The translations under genes and the position numbers were made by a program. This document shows positions 32,625 to 40,477 of a stretch of 64,000 nucleotides of DNA, one piece after another. The stretch comes from a virus. The notes below the pieces were generated by a model that saw nothing but the letters and a program-made list of their open reading frames with translations, searched no databases and was not told the DNA's origin. Numbering within the stretch: position 1 is the stretch's first letter; every line of letters starts with the position of its first letter. The stretch covers positions 1-64,000 of IMG/VR virus record IMGVR_UViG_3300048930_000991; one strand, written 5' to 3'.

Positions 32625-32863
32625 CACACCTCACGGCCCTTCGGCGGGCCAAAGTGGACCGCATCGTGGCAGTTCTCATCGGTGATGCCGTCGAGCAGCG
32701 CGGCCAGGTCGTAGGCCGCTTCGTGGACGGGCTCGATGATGATCCGCCCCGCCTCCTCGCGGATCTCGACCGCCTGGTCCACCGAGAGGCGCGCGGCCGC
32801 CATGACCGGCGCGGGGATGCGCACGGAGGCACTGTTGCCCCACTTCTTCACGATCACGCGCAT
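32621..32863 (-). CDS. mazE: MazE/ChpAI-type antitoxin
   Basis: This 80-residue protein begins MRVIVKKWGNSASVRIPAPV, the MazE/AbrB DNA-binding hairpin, and continues with the toxin-binding tail (PVHEAAYDLAALLDGITDENCHDAVHFGPP). It is the normal length and appears intact. The start at 32863 has an AGAGGG site; a longer frame would add seventeen residues. The cognate mazF immediately downstream is broken, so this is the second toxin-less antitoxin in the prophage. It lies directly upstream of the terminase genes. Confidence 0.85.
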   Translation of the reverse strand: MRVIVKKWGNSASVRIPAPVMAAARLSVDQAVEIREEAGRIIIEPVHEAAYDLAALLDGITDENCHDAVHFGPPKGREVW

Positions 32864-33000
32864 GACACCCTCTGCCTGCTCCTCGCGCAGAGGAGGAAGG
32901 GAGGACGGCGGCATGTGTCAACGATACTGATACAAACCCGCCGGGGATCCCGATGATCCCCGGCGGCGGCGATAAGCGCTGGAGTTGCGGTTGGCCGTCG

Positions 33001-33792
33001 TCACTCGGCGATGCGGTAGATGCTGTAGGACCCGCGGGCGCCCTCCTTGTTCGGGCCGACCTGCCGGACGCGCTCCAGCACCTGCACCTCGATCCCCTGG
33101 CGCTTCTTCAGGCCCGCAAAGAAGCCGCGGACCGTGTGCTGCTGCCAGCCGGTGGACTCGCAGATCTGCGCGATGGTCGCGCCCTCCTCGCGGCGGAGCA
33201 GGGCCAGCACCGCCTCCTGCTTCGTGCCCTCGCGCGGCTTCCGCGAGGCGCCGGGCTCGCGCTGCGCGCGGGGCGGCTTGCCTGCCAGGGCGGCGCGGAG
33301 GGCGGCCATCGGGCCGTCGAGGGCGGCGATGATATCCGTCTCGCGGTTGGCCTCGTCGTACCAGGCGGCCAGCACCGCGACGGCGGCGTCGCGCAGGCTC
33401 GCACGCCGGGTGGGCGTGGGCGCGCCCTGGGCGGGTTCGGCTTCCTCCGCGCGGGCGTCTCCCTCAGCGGCGTCCTCCCCGCCCGTGGGCGCCGTGTCGG
33501 CGAACGGGGCGGCGCCCTTCGCGTCGTCCTCGTTCGGGTCAATGCCGATGGCGCGCAGCCCCTCGTCGGTGATGCGCGCCACGATCCAGGTCCCGTCCTC
33601 ATCCTGCCGCCAGCCGAGGCCGACATGCTCGCGCGGGGCGTTGATCTCGGTGAGCAGGTTGGTCTTGATCAGGCTGCGGAACACCGCGTTGCGGGCAGCG
33701 GCCGGCAGGGTCTTCGGCGCGCGGGCGAGGCCCATCTCGTGCTGCGCGGCGGCGCTCAGGATCACGCGCTGGGAGTCGGAAAGCTTCGTCAT
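33001..33792 (-). CDS. DUF3489-domain protein
   Basis: This protein has 263 residues. The C-terminal domain (about residues 190-260) is a winged-helix-like DUF3489: TKQEAVLALLRREEGATIAQICESTGWQQHTVRGFF. The N-terminal part (KLSDSQRVILSAAAQ) resembles a second small helical domain. The centre is acidic and disordered. Such proteins are common in alphaproteobacterial prophages and islands and are thought to bind DNA; the function is not known. It lies upstream of the mazE remnant. Confidence 0.8.
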   Translation of the reverse strand: MTKLSDSQRVILSAAAQHEMGLARAPKTLPAAARNAVFRSLIKTNLLTEINAPREHVGLGWRQDEDGTWIVARITDEGLRAIGIDPNEDDAKGAAPFADTAPTGGEDAAEGDARAEEAEPAQGAPTPTRRASLRDAAVAVLAAWYDEANRETDIIAALDGPMAALRAALAGKPPRAQREPGASRKPREGTKQEAVLALLRREEGATIAQICESTGWQQHTVRGFFAGLKKRQGIEVQVLERVRQVGPNKEGARGSYSIYRIAE

Positions 33793-33889
33793 CGTGGTGG
33801 TCTCCGGTGTCGGGTGCCGACCATCGGCCCCTACTGCCGGGAGCCCCGCCGGCGCTGCCGGTCGGGGCCGCGGCGGGGTGTGCCGCGCG

Positions 33890-34117
33890 CTACTCGGCGA
33901 ATTCGCCGCGCTTGAAGTAGCAATCCGTCACGCTCGCGAGCCGGCTGTTCCAGTGTTCGAGAGTCGCGGCCTTGCCCCAGAGGACCTCGTCGGGATCCGC
34001 CCCGAAGTGATCCGCGCTCATCTGCTGCAGTTCCGAGACCATCGCGTCGAAGCGGGCCTTCTGCTGGAGGAAGGCCTCGAGGCTCTTCTGCTGATTGCGG
34101 GCGGCGCGGTCGGTCAT
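33890..34117 (-). CDS. Small conserved-looking protein of unknown function
   Basis: This 75-residue protein starts MTDRAARNQQKSLEAFLQQK. An appropriate GGAG site lies upstream of this ATG; the longer frame to 34201 lacks one. The sequence is helical, with EVLWGKAATLEHWNSRLASV in the centre. It is upstream of the DUF3489 gene, and the divergent parDE operon begins about 190 bases away. No family is recognised. Confidence 0.6.
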   Translation of the reverse strand: MTDRAARNQQKSLEAFLQQKARFDAMVSELQQMSADHFGADPDEVLWGKAATLEHWNSRLASVTDCYFKRGEFAE

Positions 34118-34302
34118 GCTGGTCTCCGTCGTGGTGCAGGGCATCCCCTGCGCGTGACGGAGCATTCGCGCTGTGCCGCGCGTGAGCCAAGCATCTACCA
34201 CGCTGCAATCATTGCTTTCTTTCGGCGTTCCGGATCACATCCGCCTCCGTTTGTCCCGAGGCTGATCTTGCCAATTTTTGTCAAACGGACCATGCTCCGG
34301 GC

Positions 34303-34542
34303 ATGGGCACGATGAACGTCTCCCTTCCCGACGCGCTGAAGGCCTTCGTCGACCAGCAGGTCGAAAGCGGCGGCTACAGCACGAGCAGCGAATACGTCCG
34401 CGAGCTGATCCGGAAGGATCAGGACCGCCAGCGCCTGCGCGGCCTGCTGCTGGCCGGAGCGGCGTCCCGCCCGGGCACCGTGGCTGACGACGCTTATTTC
34501 GACGGGCTGCGCCAACGTCTGCGCGGCGCCGATCGGGCGTGA
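34303..34542 (+). CDS. parD: ParD antitoxin
   Basis: This 79-residue protein is a ribbon-helix-helix antitoxin of the ParD/CC2985 type: MNVSLPDALKAFVDQQV forms the DNA-contacting strand and SGGYSTSSEYVRELIRKDQ is the classical segment. The C-terminal helix should neutralise the toxin. Its end overlaps the parE start. The gene probably starts at the first or fourth codon. The preceding intergenic region (34118-34302) separates it from the divergent small gene and should contain its self-regulated promoter. Confidence 0.88.
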   Translation: MGTMNVSLPDALKAFVDQQVESGGYSTSSEYVRELIRKDQDRQRLRGLLLAGAASRPGTVADDAYFDGLRQRLRGADRA

Positions 34543-34880
34543 CCGCGCGGCAGGTCATCCCGCGGGAGCTTGCGCTACAGGACGTCGACGAGGCGATCGC
34601 CCATTACCAGGCGGAGGGCGGCGATCCCCTCGCTCTGCGCTTCATCGACGCCCTACAGCAGGCGTTCCGCCGCCTGGGCGCGCATCCGGGCGTCGGCTCC
34701 CTCCGCTACGCCTACGAGTTGGGCCTAGACGGGCTGCGCGCCTGGCCACTGCGGCGCTTTCCGTTCGTCGTATTCTACCGCGAGCAGCCCGACCACATCG
34801 ACGTCTGGCGCGTGCTGCACGCCCAGCGCGACATCCCGGCCTGGATGGAGGACCCCGAGGCGCCGCCGGACGCGCCGTGA
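34539..34880 (+). CDS. parE: ParE toxin
   Basis: This 113-residue protein of the RelE/ParE superfamily begins with a GTG overlapping the parD stop. The expected features are a two-helix N-terminus (LALQDVDEAIAHYQAEGG and ALRFIDALQQAFRRLGAHPGVGS), then strands around LRAWPLRRFPFVVFYREQPD and VWRVLHAQRDIPAW. ParE toxins poison DNA gyrase. All parts of the fold are present, so unlike the other two toxin genes this one looks intact. It ends one base before the end of the convergent methyltransferase gene. Confidence 0.88.
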   Translation: MTARQVIPRELALQDVDEAIAHYQAEGGDPLALRFIDALQQAFRRLGAHPGVGSLRYAYELGLDGLRAWPLRRFPFVVFYREQPDHIDVWRVLHAQRDIPAWMEDPEAPPDAP

Positions 34881-36125
34881 TCACCCGGGTTGCCGGCCAC
34901 GCGCCTCGGCGATGTCGTCGAAGGTGCGATCTTCGGCATCGAGCACAGCCGTCCCGCCCGTCGACTCCTGCCAGCGACGCACGATCACATCGGCGTAGGC
35001 GGGGTCGATCTCCAGCAGCACGGCGCGCCGCCCAGTCCGCTCCGCCGCGATCATCGTCGTGCCGGAGCCGCCGAACGGATCCAGCACCGTGTCGCGCTGC
35101 TTGCTGCTGTTGCGGATCGCCCGCTCCACCAGCGCGACGGGCTTCATCGTCGGGTGAAGGTCGTTCCTGGCCGGCTTGTCGAAATGCCAGACGTTCCCCT
35201 GGTCGCGGGCGCCACACCAGTAATGCTGCGCGCCGGCCTTCCAGCCATAGAGCATCGCCTCGAATTGCTGGTGGTAGTCGGCGCGGCCGAGCGCGAAGGT
35301 GTTCTTCGCCCAGATGATCGTGCTCGACCACTTCCCGCCGGCCTCCTGCCAGGCGCGGTGCAGCGTCGGCCATTCCGACGACGACATGCAGACGTAGCAG
35401 GCGCCCTTCGTCACCGAGAGCAGGTTGGCCAGCGCCGGGCGGAGGAAGTCCAGGAAGCCCTGGCCCAGCGCGTCGTTGGCGATGGTCATCCTGGCCGCGG
35501 TGCCGCCCTGGTAGGCGACGTTGTAGGGCGGATCCGTGAGGGCCATGTCGGCCAGCCGATCAGCGCCGAGGGCGCGCTGCACGTCGTCGAGCTTCGTGGC
35601 GTCGCCGCAAAGCAGGCGGTGGTCGCCGCAGCGCCAGAGGTCGCCGGTGCGCGTGACGGGAGTGACCGGCAGTGGCGGCGCCTCGTCGGCATCATCCGCA
35701 AGGCCGGCATCGGCAGCTGCCAGCAGCCGGTCCAACTCCATGCCGGAGAAGCCCAGCAAGTCCAGGTCGACCACCGCCTCGCCGCGGATCCGCGCAATCT
35801 CGGTGGCCAGCAGCGCCTCGTCCCACCCGGAGTTCAGCGCGATCTGGTTGTCGGCCAGCCGCAGCGCCCGCGCCTGCGCCTTGGTCAGGTGCGCGAGTCG
35901 GATCGCCGGCACCGCCGCCATACCAAGGCGCTTCGCGGCCATCACACGGCCATGGCCCGCGACCAGCACGCCAGCGGCATCCACGAGGACCGGGTTCACG
36001 AAGCCGAACTCGGCGATGGAGGCGGCGATCTGCGCCAGCTGGTCCTCGGAATGCGTTCGCGCGTTCTCCGCGTATGGAACCAGCGCGGCGACGGGGATGG
36101 TGGCGACCGCGAGATCAGGCAGCAT
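34881..36125 (-). CDS. ParB-domain DNA methyltransferase (DPPY type)
   Basis: This 414-residue protein starts at MLPDLAVATIPVAALVPYAENART, a ParB-type N-terminal domain with AGHGRVMAAKRLG near residue 55. The methyltransferase domain has the catalytic DPPY in MALTDPPYNVAY near residue 195, then the SAM-binding VLDPFGGSGTTM near 345, a beta-class order. DPPY suggests N6-adenine methylation. Phage enzymes like this can protect phage DNA from restriction or modify gene control. An upstream in-frame start would overlap the neighbour more; I used the ATG at 36125, which overlaps by 11 bases. Confidence 0.85.
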   Translation of the reverse strand: MLPDLAVATIPVAALVPYAENARTHSEDQLAQIAASIAEFGFVNPVLVDAAGVLVAGHGRVMAAKRLGMAAVPAIRLAHLTKAQARALRLADNQIALNSGWDEALLATEIARIRGEAVVDLDLLGFSGMELDRLLAAADAGLADDADEAPPLPVTPVTRTGDLWRCGDHRLLCGDATKLDDVQRALGADRLADMALTDPPYNVAYQGGTAARMTIANDALGQGFLDFLRPALANLLSVTKGACYVCMSSSEWPTLHRAWQEAGGKWSSTIIWAKNTFALGRADYHQQFEAMLYGWKAGAQHYWCGARDQGNVWHFDKPARNDLHPTMKPVALVERAIRNSSKQRDTVLDPFGGSGTTMIAAERTGRRAVLLEIDPAYADVIVRRWQESTGGTAVLDAEDRTFDDIAEARGRQPG

Positions 36126-37584
36126 CGACCAACGCCTCCGCCCGCTCTGCAGCCACGGCATCGTAACCTCGGCCGTCGCCATCCAGCGTGACGTTCAGCT
36201 CGGGGAACAGCATGCGGTAGCGAGCGATGGCGAGATCGACATAGGTCGGCGCGAGCTCGATCGCCCAGACCTTCCGCCCCGTGCGCTGTCCGGCGAGAAT
36301 GGTGGTGCCGGAGCCCGCGAAGGGCTCGAAAACGGCATCGCCGAGATTGGCGTAGGCCTGCACGAGCAGCTCTGGCAGCGCGACGGGGAACACCGCCGGG
36401 TGCTCGGTCTCGATGCCGCGGCCCTTGTGGCGGGTGATGCGCAGCACGCTGTCCGGGATGCGCATCTCCTGCACGGGCAGGCCGATATGGGTGTAGGCCT
36501 TCACCTCGCCGTCCGCCGCCCGTAGCCCGCTGCCCTTGTTCGGCGTGCCGGCCCATTTGCAGGGCACGATCTTGTTCGGGGCGCGGGCCTCGCGGTTGAA
36601 GTGAAACACCAGCTCGAAGGCGGGTGCGAGGCGGCCGTTCCAGTCGCCCGGCAGGCCGGGCCCCTGGTCCCAGGCGTAGAGCCCGAAGCGCCGCCAGCCT
36701 TGGGCGCGCATCCAGTCCAGCCAGCCCTGCCAATAGGGCTGCCACTCGCCCTCGCGGTGGATCAGGCCCAGGTTCACGAGCACCTGGCCATTCCCGGTGA
36801 GGACTGTTGGTAGATGCTGGAACACGCCCTGCATCAGCGCGTCCCAATCCGAGACGCCGCCGGTGGTATAGGCGCGCTGGTTCCCGTACGGCGGGGAGGT
36901 GAAGAGCAGCGCCGCGCGGTCCGCGCCCATGACGCGGGCGACCGACGCGGCATCGGTGCTGTCGCCGCAGAGCAGGCGGTGCTCGCCGAGCAGCCAGAGG
37001 TCGCCGGGTCGGGTGACGGCCTGGCGCGGCGGGTTCGGCTCGGCGTCGGCGGGATCATCCTCCGCCGCTGCCTCATCCGTCCCCGCCGCGCCGTCCCCGC
37101 CCCCCTGGACCGCGGGCGCCGACAGGGCCTCGGGCGCATCGCCGTCGGACACGGCATTTCCAGCCGCCGCGAGGATGTCGTCGAGCTCCGCGGCCGAGAA
37201 GCCGAGCGCCGCCAAGTCGAGGTCAGGCGCCGTCTGCGCCGCGGCGAGCGCATCGCGCAGGAGCGCCTGGTCCCAGGTCGCGTTCTCCGCGATGCGGTTG
37301 TCAGCAAGCCGCAGCGCCTCCTTCTGCGCCGCGGACAGATGCCGCAGCACGATCGTCGGCACCTTCTCGATGTCGAGTGCGACGGCGGCCGCGAGCCGGC
37401 CATGGCCGGCGATCAGCGCGCCGTCCTCGTCCACCAGCAGCGGGTTGGTGAAGCCGAAGGCCAGCATGCTGACCTTGATCTGCTCGATCTGCGCGGCGCC
37501 GTGCACGCGCGCATTGCCGGGATGCGCACGCAGCTCCGCCACCGGGCGCAGCAGGATCTTCGCTGCCATCCAGGGGAGCGTCAT
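36115..37584 (-). CDS. ParB-domain DNA methyltransferase (SPPY type)
   Basis: This protein has 489 residues. The N-terminal ParB-like domain begins AKILLRPVAELRAHPGNARVHG and has AGHGRLAAAVALD. A Pro/Asp-rich linker lies near residues 165-205. The catalytic motif is SPPY in LLFTSPPYGNQRAY near residue 235, and the SAM motif VFEPFAGSGTTILAG is near 425. SPPY is usual in N4-cytosine enzymes, so the two adjacent methyltransferases probably have different specificity. I chose the ATG at 37584; a longer frame to 37848 would read through the repeat-rich leader. The end overlaps the start of the DPPY enzyme gene. Confidence 0.83.
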   Translation of the reverse strand: MTLPWMAAKILLRPVAELRAHPGNARVHGAAQIEQIKVSMLAFGFTNPLLVDEDGALIAGHGRLAAAVALDIEKVPTIVLRHLSAAQKEALRLADNRIAENATWDQALLRDALAAAQTAPDLDLAALGFSAAELDDILAAAGNAVSDGDAPEALSAPAVQGGGDGAAGTDEAAAEDDPADAEPNPPRQAVTRPGDLWLLGEHRLLCGDSTDAASVARVMGADRAALLFTSPPYGNQRAYTTGGVSDWDALMQGVFQHLPTVLTGNGQVLVNLGLIHREGEWQPYWQGWLDWMRAQGWRRFGLYAWDQGPGLPGDWNGRLAPAFELVFHFNREARAPNKIVPCKWAGTPNKGSGLRAADGEVKAYTHIGLPVQEMRIPDSVLRITRHKGRGIETEHPAVFPVALPELLVQAYANLGDAVFEPFAGSGTTILAGQRTGRKVWAIELAPTYVDLAIARYRMLFPELNVTLDGDGRGYDAVAAERAEALVDAA

Positions 37585-37608
37585 CGGGCCATCCGGAATG
37601 AGGGTGGG

Positions 37609-37701
37609 TGCGAACCGTGCGAACCGCGGCTGCGAACCGACGCGGCCATGGTTCGCAGCTAAGCGATTGAGATCAGGGCCGAAGGGTGCGAACTGCGAAC
37701 C
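37609..37701. repeat. TGCGAACC repeat cluster upstream of the methyltransferase operon
   Basis: The octamer TGCGAACC occurs at 37609-37616, 37618-37625, 37631-37638 and 37694-37701, with an inverted copy (GGTTCGCA) at 37650-37657. A copy with one mismatch is at 37687-37694. The cluster lies just upstream of the methyltransferase start within a 354-base gene-free stretch (37585-37938). It looks like a multi-site operator or an iteron array. The rest of this gap, to the end of the HU gene, shows nothing else I can name. Confidence 0.65.
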
Positions 37702-37938
37702 ATTTTTCGGGCCAGGCGCTAGCGATGTTGCGCGCTTCCGCCCCCCGCATACGCCTGGCCCAGGAAGGACCCTGCGGCTCGTGAGCCACTGTCTCGATTG
37801 AGCGACGCTGTGGTTGGCGAGCCGCGGTGCAGACGGCTGCACCCGCAATTCATCATCGTGGGGAGAGTCTACGAGATGCGGATTCCGCTTCGCCAGCGGG
37901 TGAATTGTAACAGCGCGGAGCGGCCGTCGCGCGCTGTC

Positions 37939-38313
37939 TCAGCCCTTCGCAGCCTTGCGCTTGGCCTTCTTGAGGCCGCCCAGCGCCGCCATCTTCAGGG
38001 CCGGGCTCGCCTTGAACTTCACCGTCGCACCCGCCTTCACGGGCACCTTCTCACCCGTGCGCGGATTCAGCGCCGTGCGCTTCGGCGTCTCGCGCACGAC
38101 GAAGGCGCCGAAGTCGGGGATCGTGAAACGGCCGCTCGCGACGATCTCACCCTTGATCGCCTCGATGATGTCGCCAGCCAGCTTGGTCGCCGCGACGCCG
38201 GACAAGTCGGTGGAATTTGCGATGACGTCGGTCAGGAACTTCTTCGACACAGACTGGATCTCCGTTGCAGAGCGCGTGCCATAGCGAAGCCAAGGCAGAC
38301 TGTCAGCAACCAT
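37939..38313 (-). CDS. HU-family DNA-binding protein
   Basis: This 124-residue protein is longer than the usual 90 residues at both ends. The core is clear: KKFLTDVIANSTDLSG, then GDIIEAIKGEIVASGRFTIPDFGAFVVRE, and the DNA-intercalating arm TALNPRTGEKVPVKAG. The C-terminus is basic (KKAKRKAAKG), a feature of several alphaproteobacterial phage HU proteins. It should bend DNA in recombination, replication or packaging. It lies upstream of the TGCGAACC cluster and may be cotranscribed with the gene at 38342. Confidence 0.85.
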   Translation of the reverse strand: MVADSLPWLRYGTRSATEIQSVSKKFLTDVIANSTDLSGVAATKLAGDIIEAIKGEIVASGRFTIPDFGAFVVRETPKRTALNPRTGEKVPVKAGATVKFKASPALKMAALGGLKKAKRKAAKG

Positions 38314-38341
38314 CGCGGCATGGCTGTGCAGGCCACGCTGA

Positions 38342-38677
38342 CTACAGCGCGTTGCGTGCGCGCTCCACGGCGTCCCGTGTCGCGACCAACGCCGCCAAGG
38401 TGACGCCCGCCTGCTTCACCGCAGCCGCCTCGTCGGGATCGACATAGGAGACCTGCTCCTCGGCATCGACGACGCCGGAGGCCAGTTGCTCGTGCAGTTC
38501 GTCCAGCCTGGTCTTCACGTCAGCCGGATCGGCATCGGCCTCGCCTAGCCATTCACCGACGATTAGCTCGACCTCGCGCGCCATGCGCGTCGGCTGAACC
38601 CCACGCGTCGCCATCGTCTGCAGACGCACCAGCGCTGCATCAAGCGGGCGTGTCGCCGCCCGACGACGTGCTGCCAT
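38342..38677 (-). CDS. Unknown protein downstream of a LexA box
   Basis: This 111-residue protein starts at MAARRRAATRPLDAAL with a GGAGG site ending nine bases before the ATG. The sequence is helical throughout, with acidic segments (GEWLGEADADPADVKTRLDELHEQLASG) and a C-terminal TRDAVERARNAL helix. No family is recognised. Its start is 37 bases from a perfect LexA box (38714-38728), so it may be induced by DNA damage together with HU and the downstream genes on the same strand. Confidence 0.62.
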   Translation of the reverse strand: MAARRRAATRPLDAALVRLQTMATRGVQPTRMAREVELIVGEWLGEADADPADVKTRLDELHEQLASGVVDAEEQVSYVDPDEAAAVKQAGVTLAALVATRDAVERARNAL

Positions 38678-38713
38678 GACCGTCCTCCGTTGTGAGCACG
38701 GCCTTTCTATCAT

Positions 38714-38728
38714 GTTCTTGTATTGTTC
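38714..38728. promoter_or_regulatory. LexA box (GTTC-N7-GTTC)
   Basis: GTTC at 38714-38717 and GTTC at 38725-38728 are separated by exactly seven bases (TTGTATT). This is the direct-repeat SOS box described for LexA of many Alphaproteobacteria. It sits in the short divergent gap between the minus-strand gene starting at 38677 and the plus-strand gene starting at 38752, in a patch much richer in A+T than its surroundings. It therefore probably overlaps one or both promoters. Confidence 0.7.
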
Positions 38729-38751
38729 TCATAGGGGCGATATGGGTCCGC

Positions 38752-38958
38752 ATGCCCGATGGCGAGCTGCCCCGCCTCCCTCCGCCGTGGCTGAGCGTCT
38801 CAACGCTGGCCGCCGCGCGGGCTGCGCGGCGACCTCCCGATCCCTTCACCAGGGTCGACACCAGCAGGGCGGTGCACAATGCCATCCTGGCCCATCATCC
38901 AGCCCTGCCGTTCACGCTGATCAACGAGGCCGCCGCCTTCGTGCTCGGCATGGAGTGA
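38752..38958 (+). CDS. Small unknown protein, possibly SOS-controlled
   Basis: The frame from MPDGELPRLPPPWLS gives 68 residues. The C-terminal half (SRAVHNAILAHHPALPFTLINEAAAFVLGME) has a convincing mix of helical residues. It is the only plus-strand ORF in this stretch of the early region and begins 24 bases after a perfect LexA box. An earlier in-frame ATG (38692) would place the start inside the operator, so I reject it. No family is recognised, and the ribosome-binding site is weak. Confidence 0.48.
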   Translation: MPDGELPRLPPPWLSVSTLAAARAARRPPDPFTRVDTSRAVHNAILAHHPALPFTLINEAAAFVLGME

Positions 38959-38962
38959 CCGT

Positions 38963-39517
38963 TCAGGCTGCCCGCTGCCGCGGCACGAGGCCGTAGACCA
39001 CCGCCAGCACGCCGAGTCCGGCGACCAGCATGCCCTGCGCCTGAGCGTGGCCGACGCTGCGTCCACCCCAGCCCTGCCGCAGCGCCCATTCGCGCACGGA
39101 GCACTCCAACCCGACAACGTGCCAGACGCAGGAGCCAGCTGCGCTCTCGAAGCCGCCCAGCGCCACCATGGCATGCGCGACCTGCTCGCGTGCTGCGACC
39201 TGGCGATCGGTGAGGGAATCGCCAGAACCGCCGGGAATGCGGATCAGTGGCATGGCACGCAGCTGATCCAGAGCGGCGACGCGGAACTGCCGGCGGAACA
39301 CGGCGCCGGCGTCGTGCATCTCCTGCGTGATGGTGCCATTGGCGAGCATCTGGCCGAGGGTGTCGACCGTGCGACGGTGCACGACCGGCAGGCCAGTCTC
39401 GGGATCGGCCTCGCGCATCGGCTCCCCCACCGGCCCATGCTGCAGCCGCCACTTCGACGGCATTGCCAGATCCTCGCCCTTGGGCTTCGCGGCCCTGGTC
39501 CTGCGCTTACCGGCCAT
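38963..39517 (-). CDS. Phage protein, possibly DUF6456-like
   Basis: This 184-residue protein starts at MAGKRRTRAAKPKGEDLA. The N-terminal 15 residues are basic. The core (TVDTLGQMLANGTITQEMHDAGAVFRRQFRVAAL) and the later SCVWHVVGLECSVREWAL recall the DUF6456 region of alphaproteobacterial phage proteins, which often contain an HTH. It overlaps the small gene upstream by 11 bases. A role in regulation or DNA transactions is plausible, but no direct evidence is visible. Confidence 0.6.
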   Translation of the reverse strand: MAGKRRTRAAKPKGEDLAMPSKWRLQHGPVGEPMREADPETGLPVVHRRTVDTLGQMLANGTITQEMHDAGAVFRRQFRVAALDQLRAMPLIRIPGGSGDSLTDRQVAAREQVAHAMVALGGFESAAGSCVWHVVGLECSVREWALRQGWGGRSVGHAQAQGMLVAGLGVLAVVYGLVPRQRAA

Positions 39518-39737
39518 CGTGGCTCTCCCCGTTGCGTCGGCCCCAGCGCCGGTTGGCCTCGTTGGTGATCGCCTGGCGCAGCCAGGGATCCAGGACATCG
39601 TCCACCGGAATGGCGGCGACGCCCTGCCGATGCCACGCGGCGGCGCGCATGGCATTGACCTCGGCGTCGGTGGCCGGGCTGCGCGTCCCGCGATCGAGGC
39701 ATGAGCGAGGCAGCAGCGGTGCACCTGGCATCGTCAT
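39507..39737 (-). CDS. Small phage protein of unknown function
   Basis: This 76-residue protein overlaps the RuvC-like gene (ATGA) at its start and the next gene by 11 bases at its end, so it is firmly in the operon. MTMPGAPLLPRSC leads into a helical segment (ATDAEVNAMRAAAWHRQGVAAIPV) and DPWLRQAITNEANRRWG. Genes of this kind are often found next to RuvC-like nucleases in prophages. I do not recognise a named family. Confidence 0.6.
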   Translation of the reverse strand: MTMPGAPLLPRSCLDRGTRSPATDAEVNAMRAAAWHRQGVAAIPVDDVLDPWLRQAITNEANRRWGRRNGESHDGR

Positions 39738-40279
39738 GCCCGGCCTCCCTGCGCATCCGTCGCCCAGAGCAGCAGAGCAAGCGCGTCCGCCTCATTGTCG
39801 TCCGCCGGGGCGAAGCCGCGGGCCTGCATGGCCGCAATCATTGCGCCCTTGTCGGCATTCCCGCGGCCCGTGGCGAAGCGCTTGATCGTCCCAACGGGAA
39901 CGCCCTCGTAGGGCACCTCATGCTCTTCGCACCAGGCGGTCAGCGTGCCGAGGAAGCCGCCGTAGACGTGGGCCGCGTCGGTGCCAGCGTGGCGGCGCAC
40001 TTCCTCGAAGACGAGGCGGCGAATGCCGTGGGCGCGCATGGCGATCTCGACCAGCCAGTCGGTGAAGCGGAGATAGCGCATGCCGCCTCCCTCGAAGCGG
40101 CCGGGGCGGAAGGTCTGGGTGCCCGAGAGGATCGTGCTGTCGCCCATGCGCAGTGCCCAGCCCACGGTCGTGCCGAGATCGATGGCGAGGACGGTGTTCC
40201 CGGTCTGCCGCAGCGGCGGATCGATGCCGGGCGGCAGGCTTGCATTGGCGGTGGGCGCGGCGAGAGTCGTGAAAGCCAT
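39734..40279 (-). CDS. RuvC-like Holliday junction nuclease
   Basis: This 181-residue protein starts at MAFTTLAAPTANA with a CGGAG site. The RNase H fold is seen in NTVLAIDLGTTVGWALRMG (catalytic Asp near residue 34), RRLVFEEVRRH (Glu near 92) and the C-terminal DDNEADALALLLWA (two Asp ligands near 167-171). This is the usual acidic set of RuvC-type phage resolvases. It should resolve recombination intermediates before packaging. The preceding gene-free region contains the AGGAGTTAGG repeats. Confidence 0.83.
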   Translation of the reverse strand: MAFTTLAAPTANASLPPGIDPPLRQTGNTVLAIDLGTTVGWALRMGDSTILSGTQTFRPGRFEGGGMRYLRFTDWLVEIAMRAHGIRRLVFEEVRRHAGTDAAHVYGGFLGTLTAWCEEHEVPYEGVPVGTIKRFATGRGNADKGAMIAAMQARGFAPADDNEADALALLLWATDAQGGRA

Positions 40280-40477
40280 GATGGTCTCCGAGAGGGGATG
40301 ATCGTGGTGAGGGCGGCGGCGGCGCGGTTCTTGGCGGAGCTCGCCGTCGCTGCCCGGCTGGGATGGATGGGATCGATCCAGGGGGGTGGATCGCGGCCCC
40401 GTGTCCTCCGGACGAGGTGTGGTGTGCGCGCGCCGTTGAGGCGCGCACGCACACCCCCGTAGGGGGTGGATGAAGCA

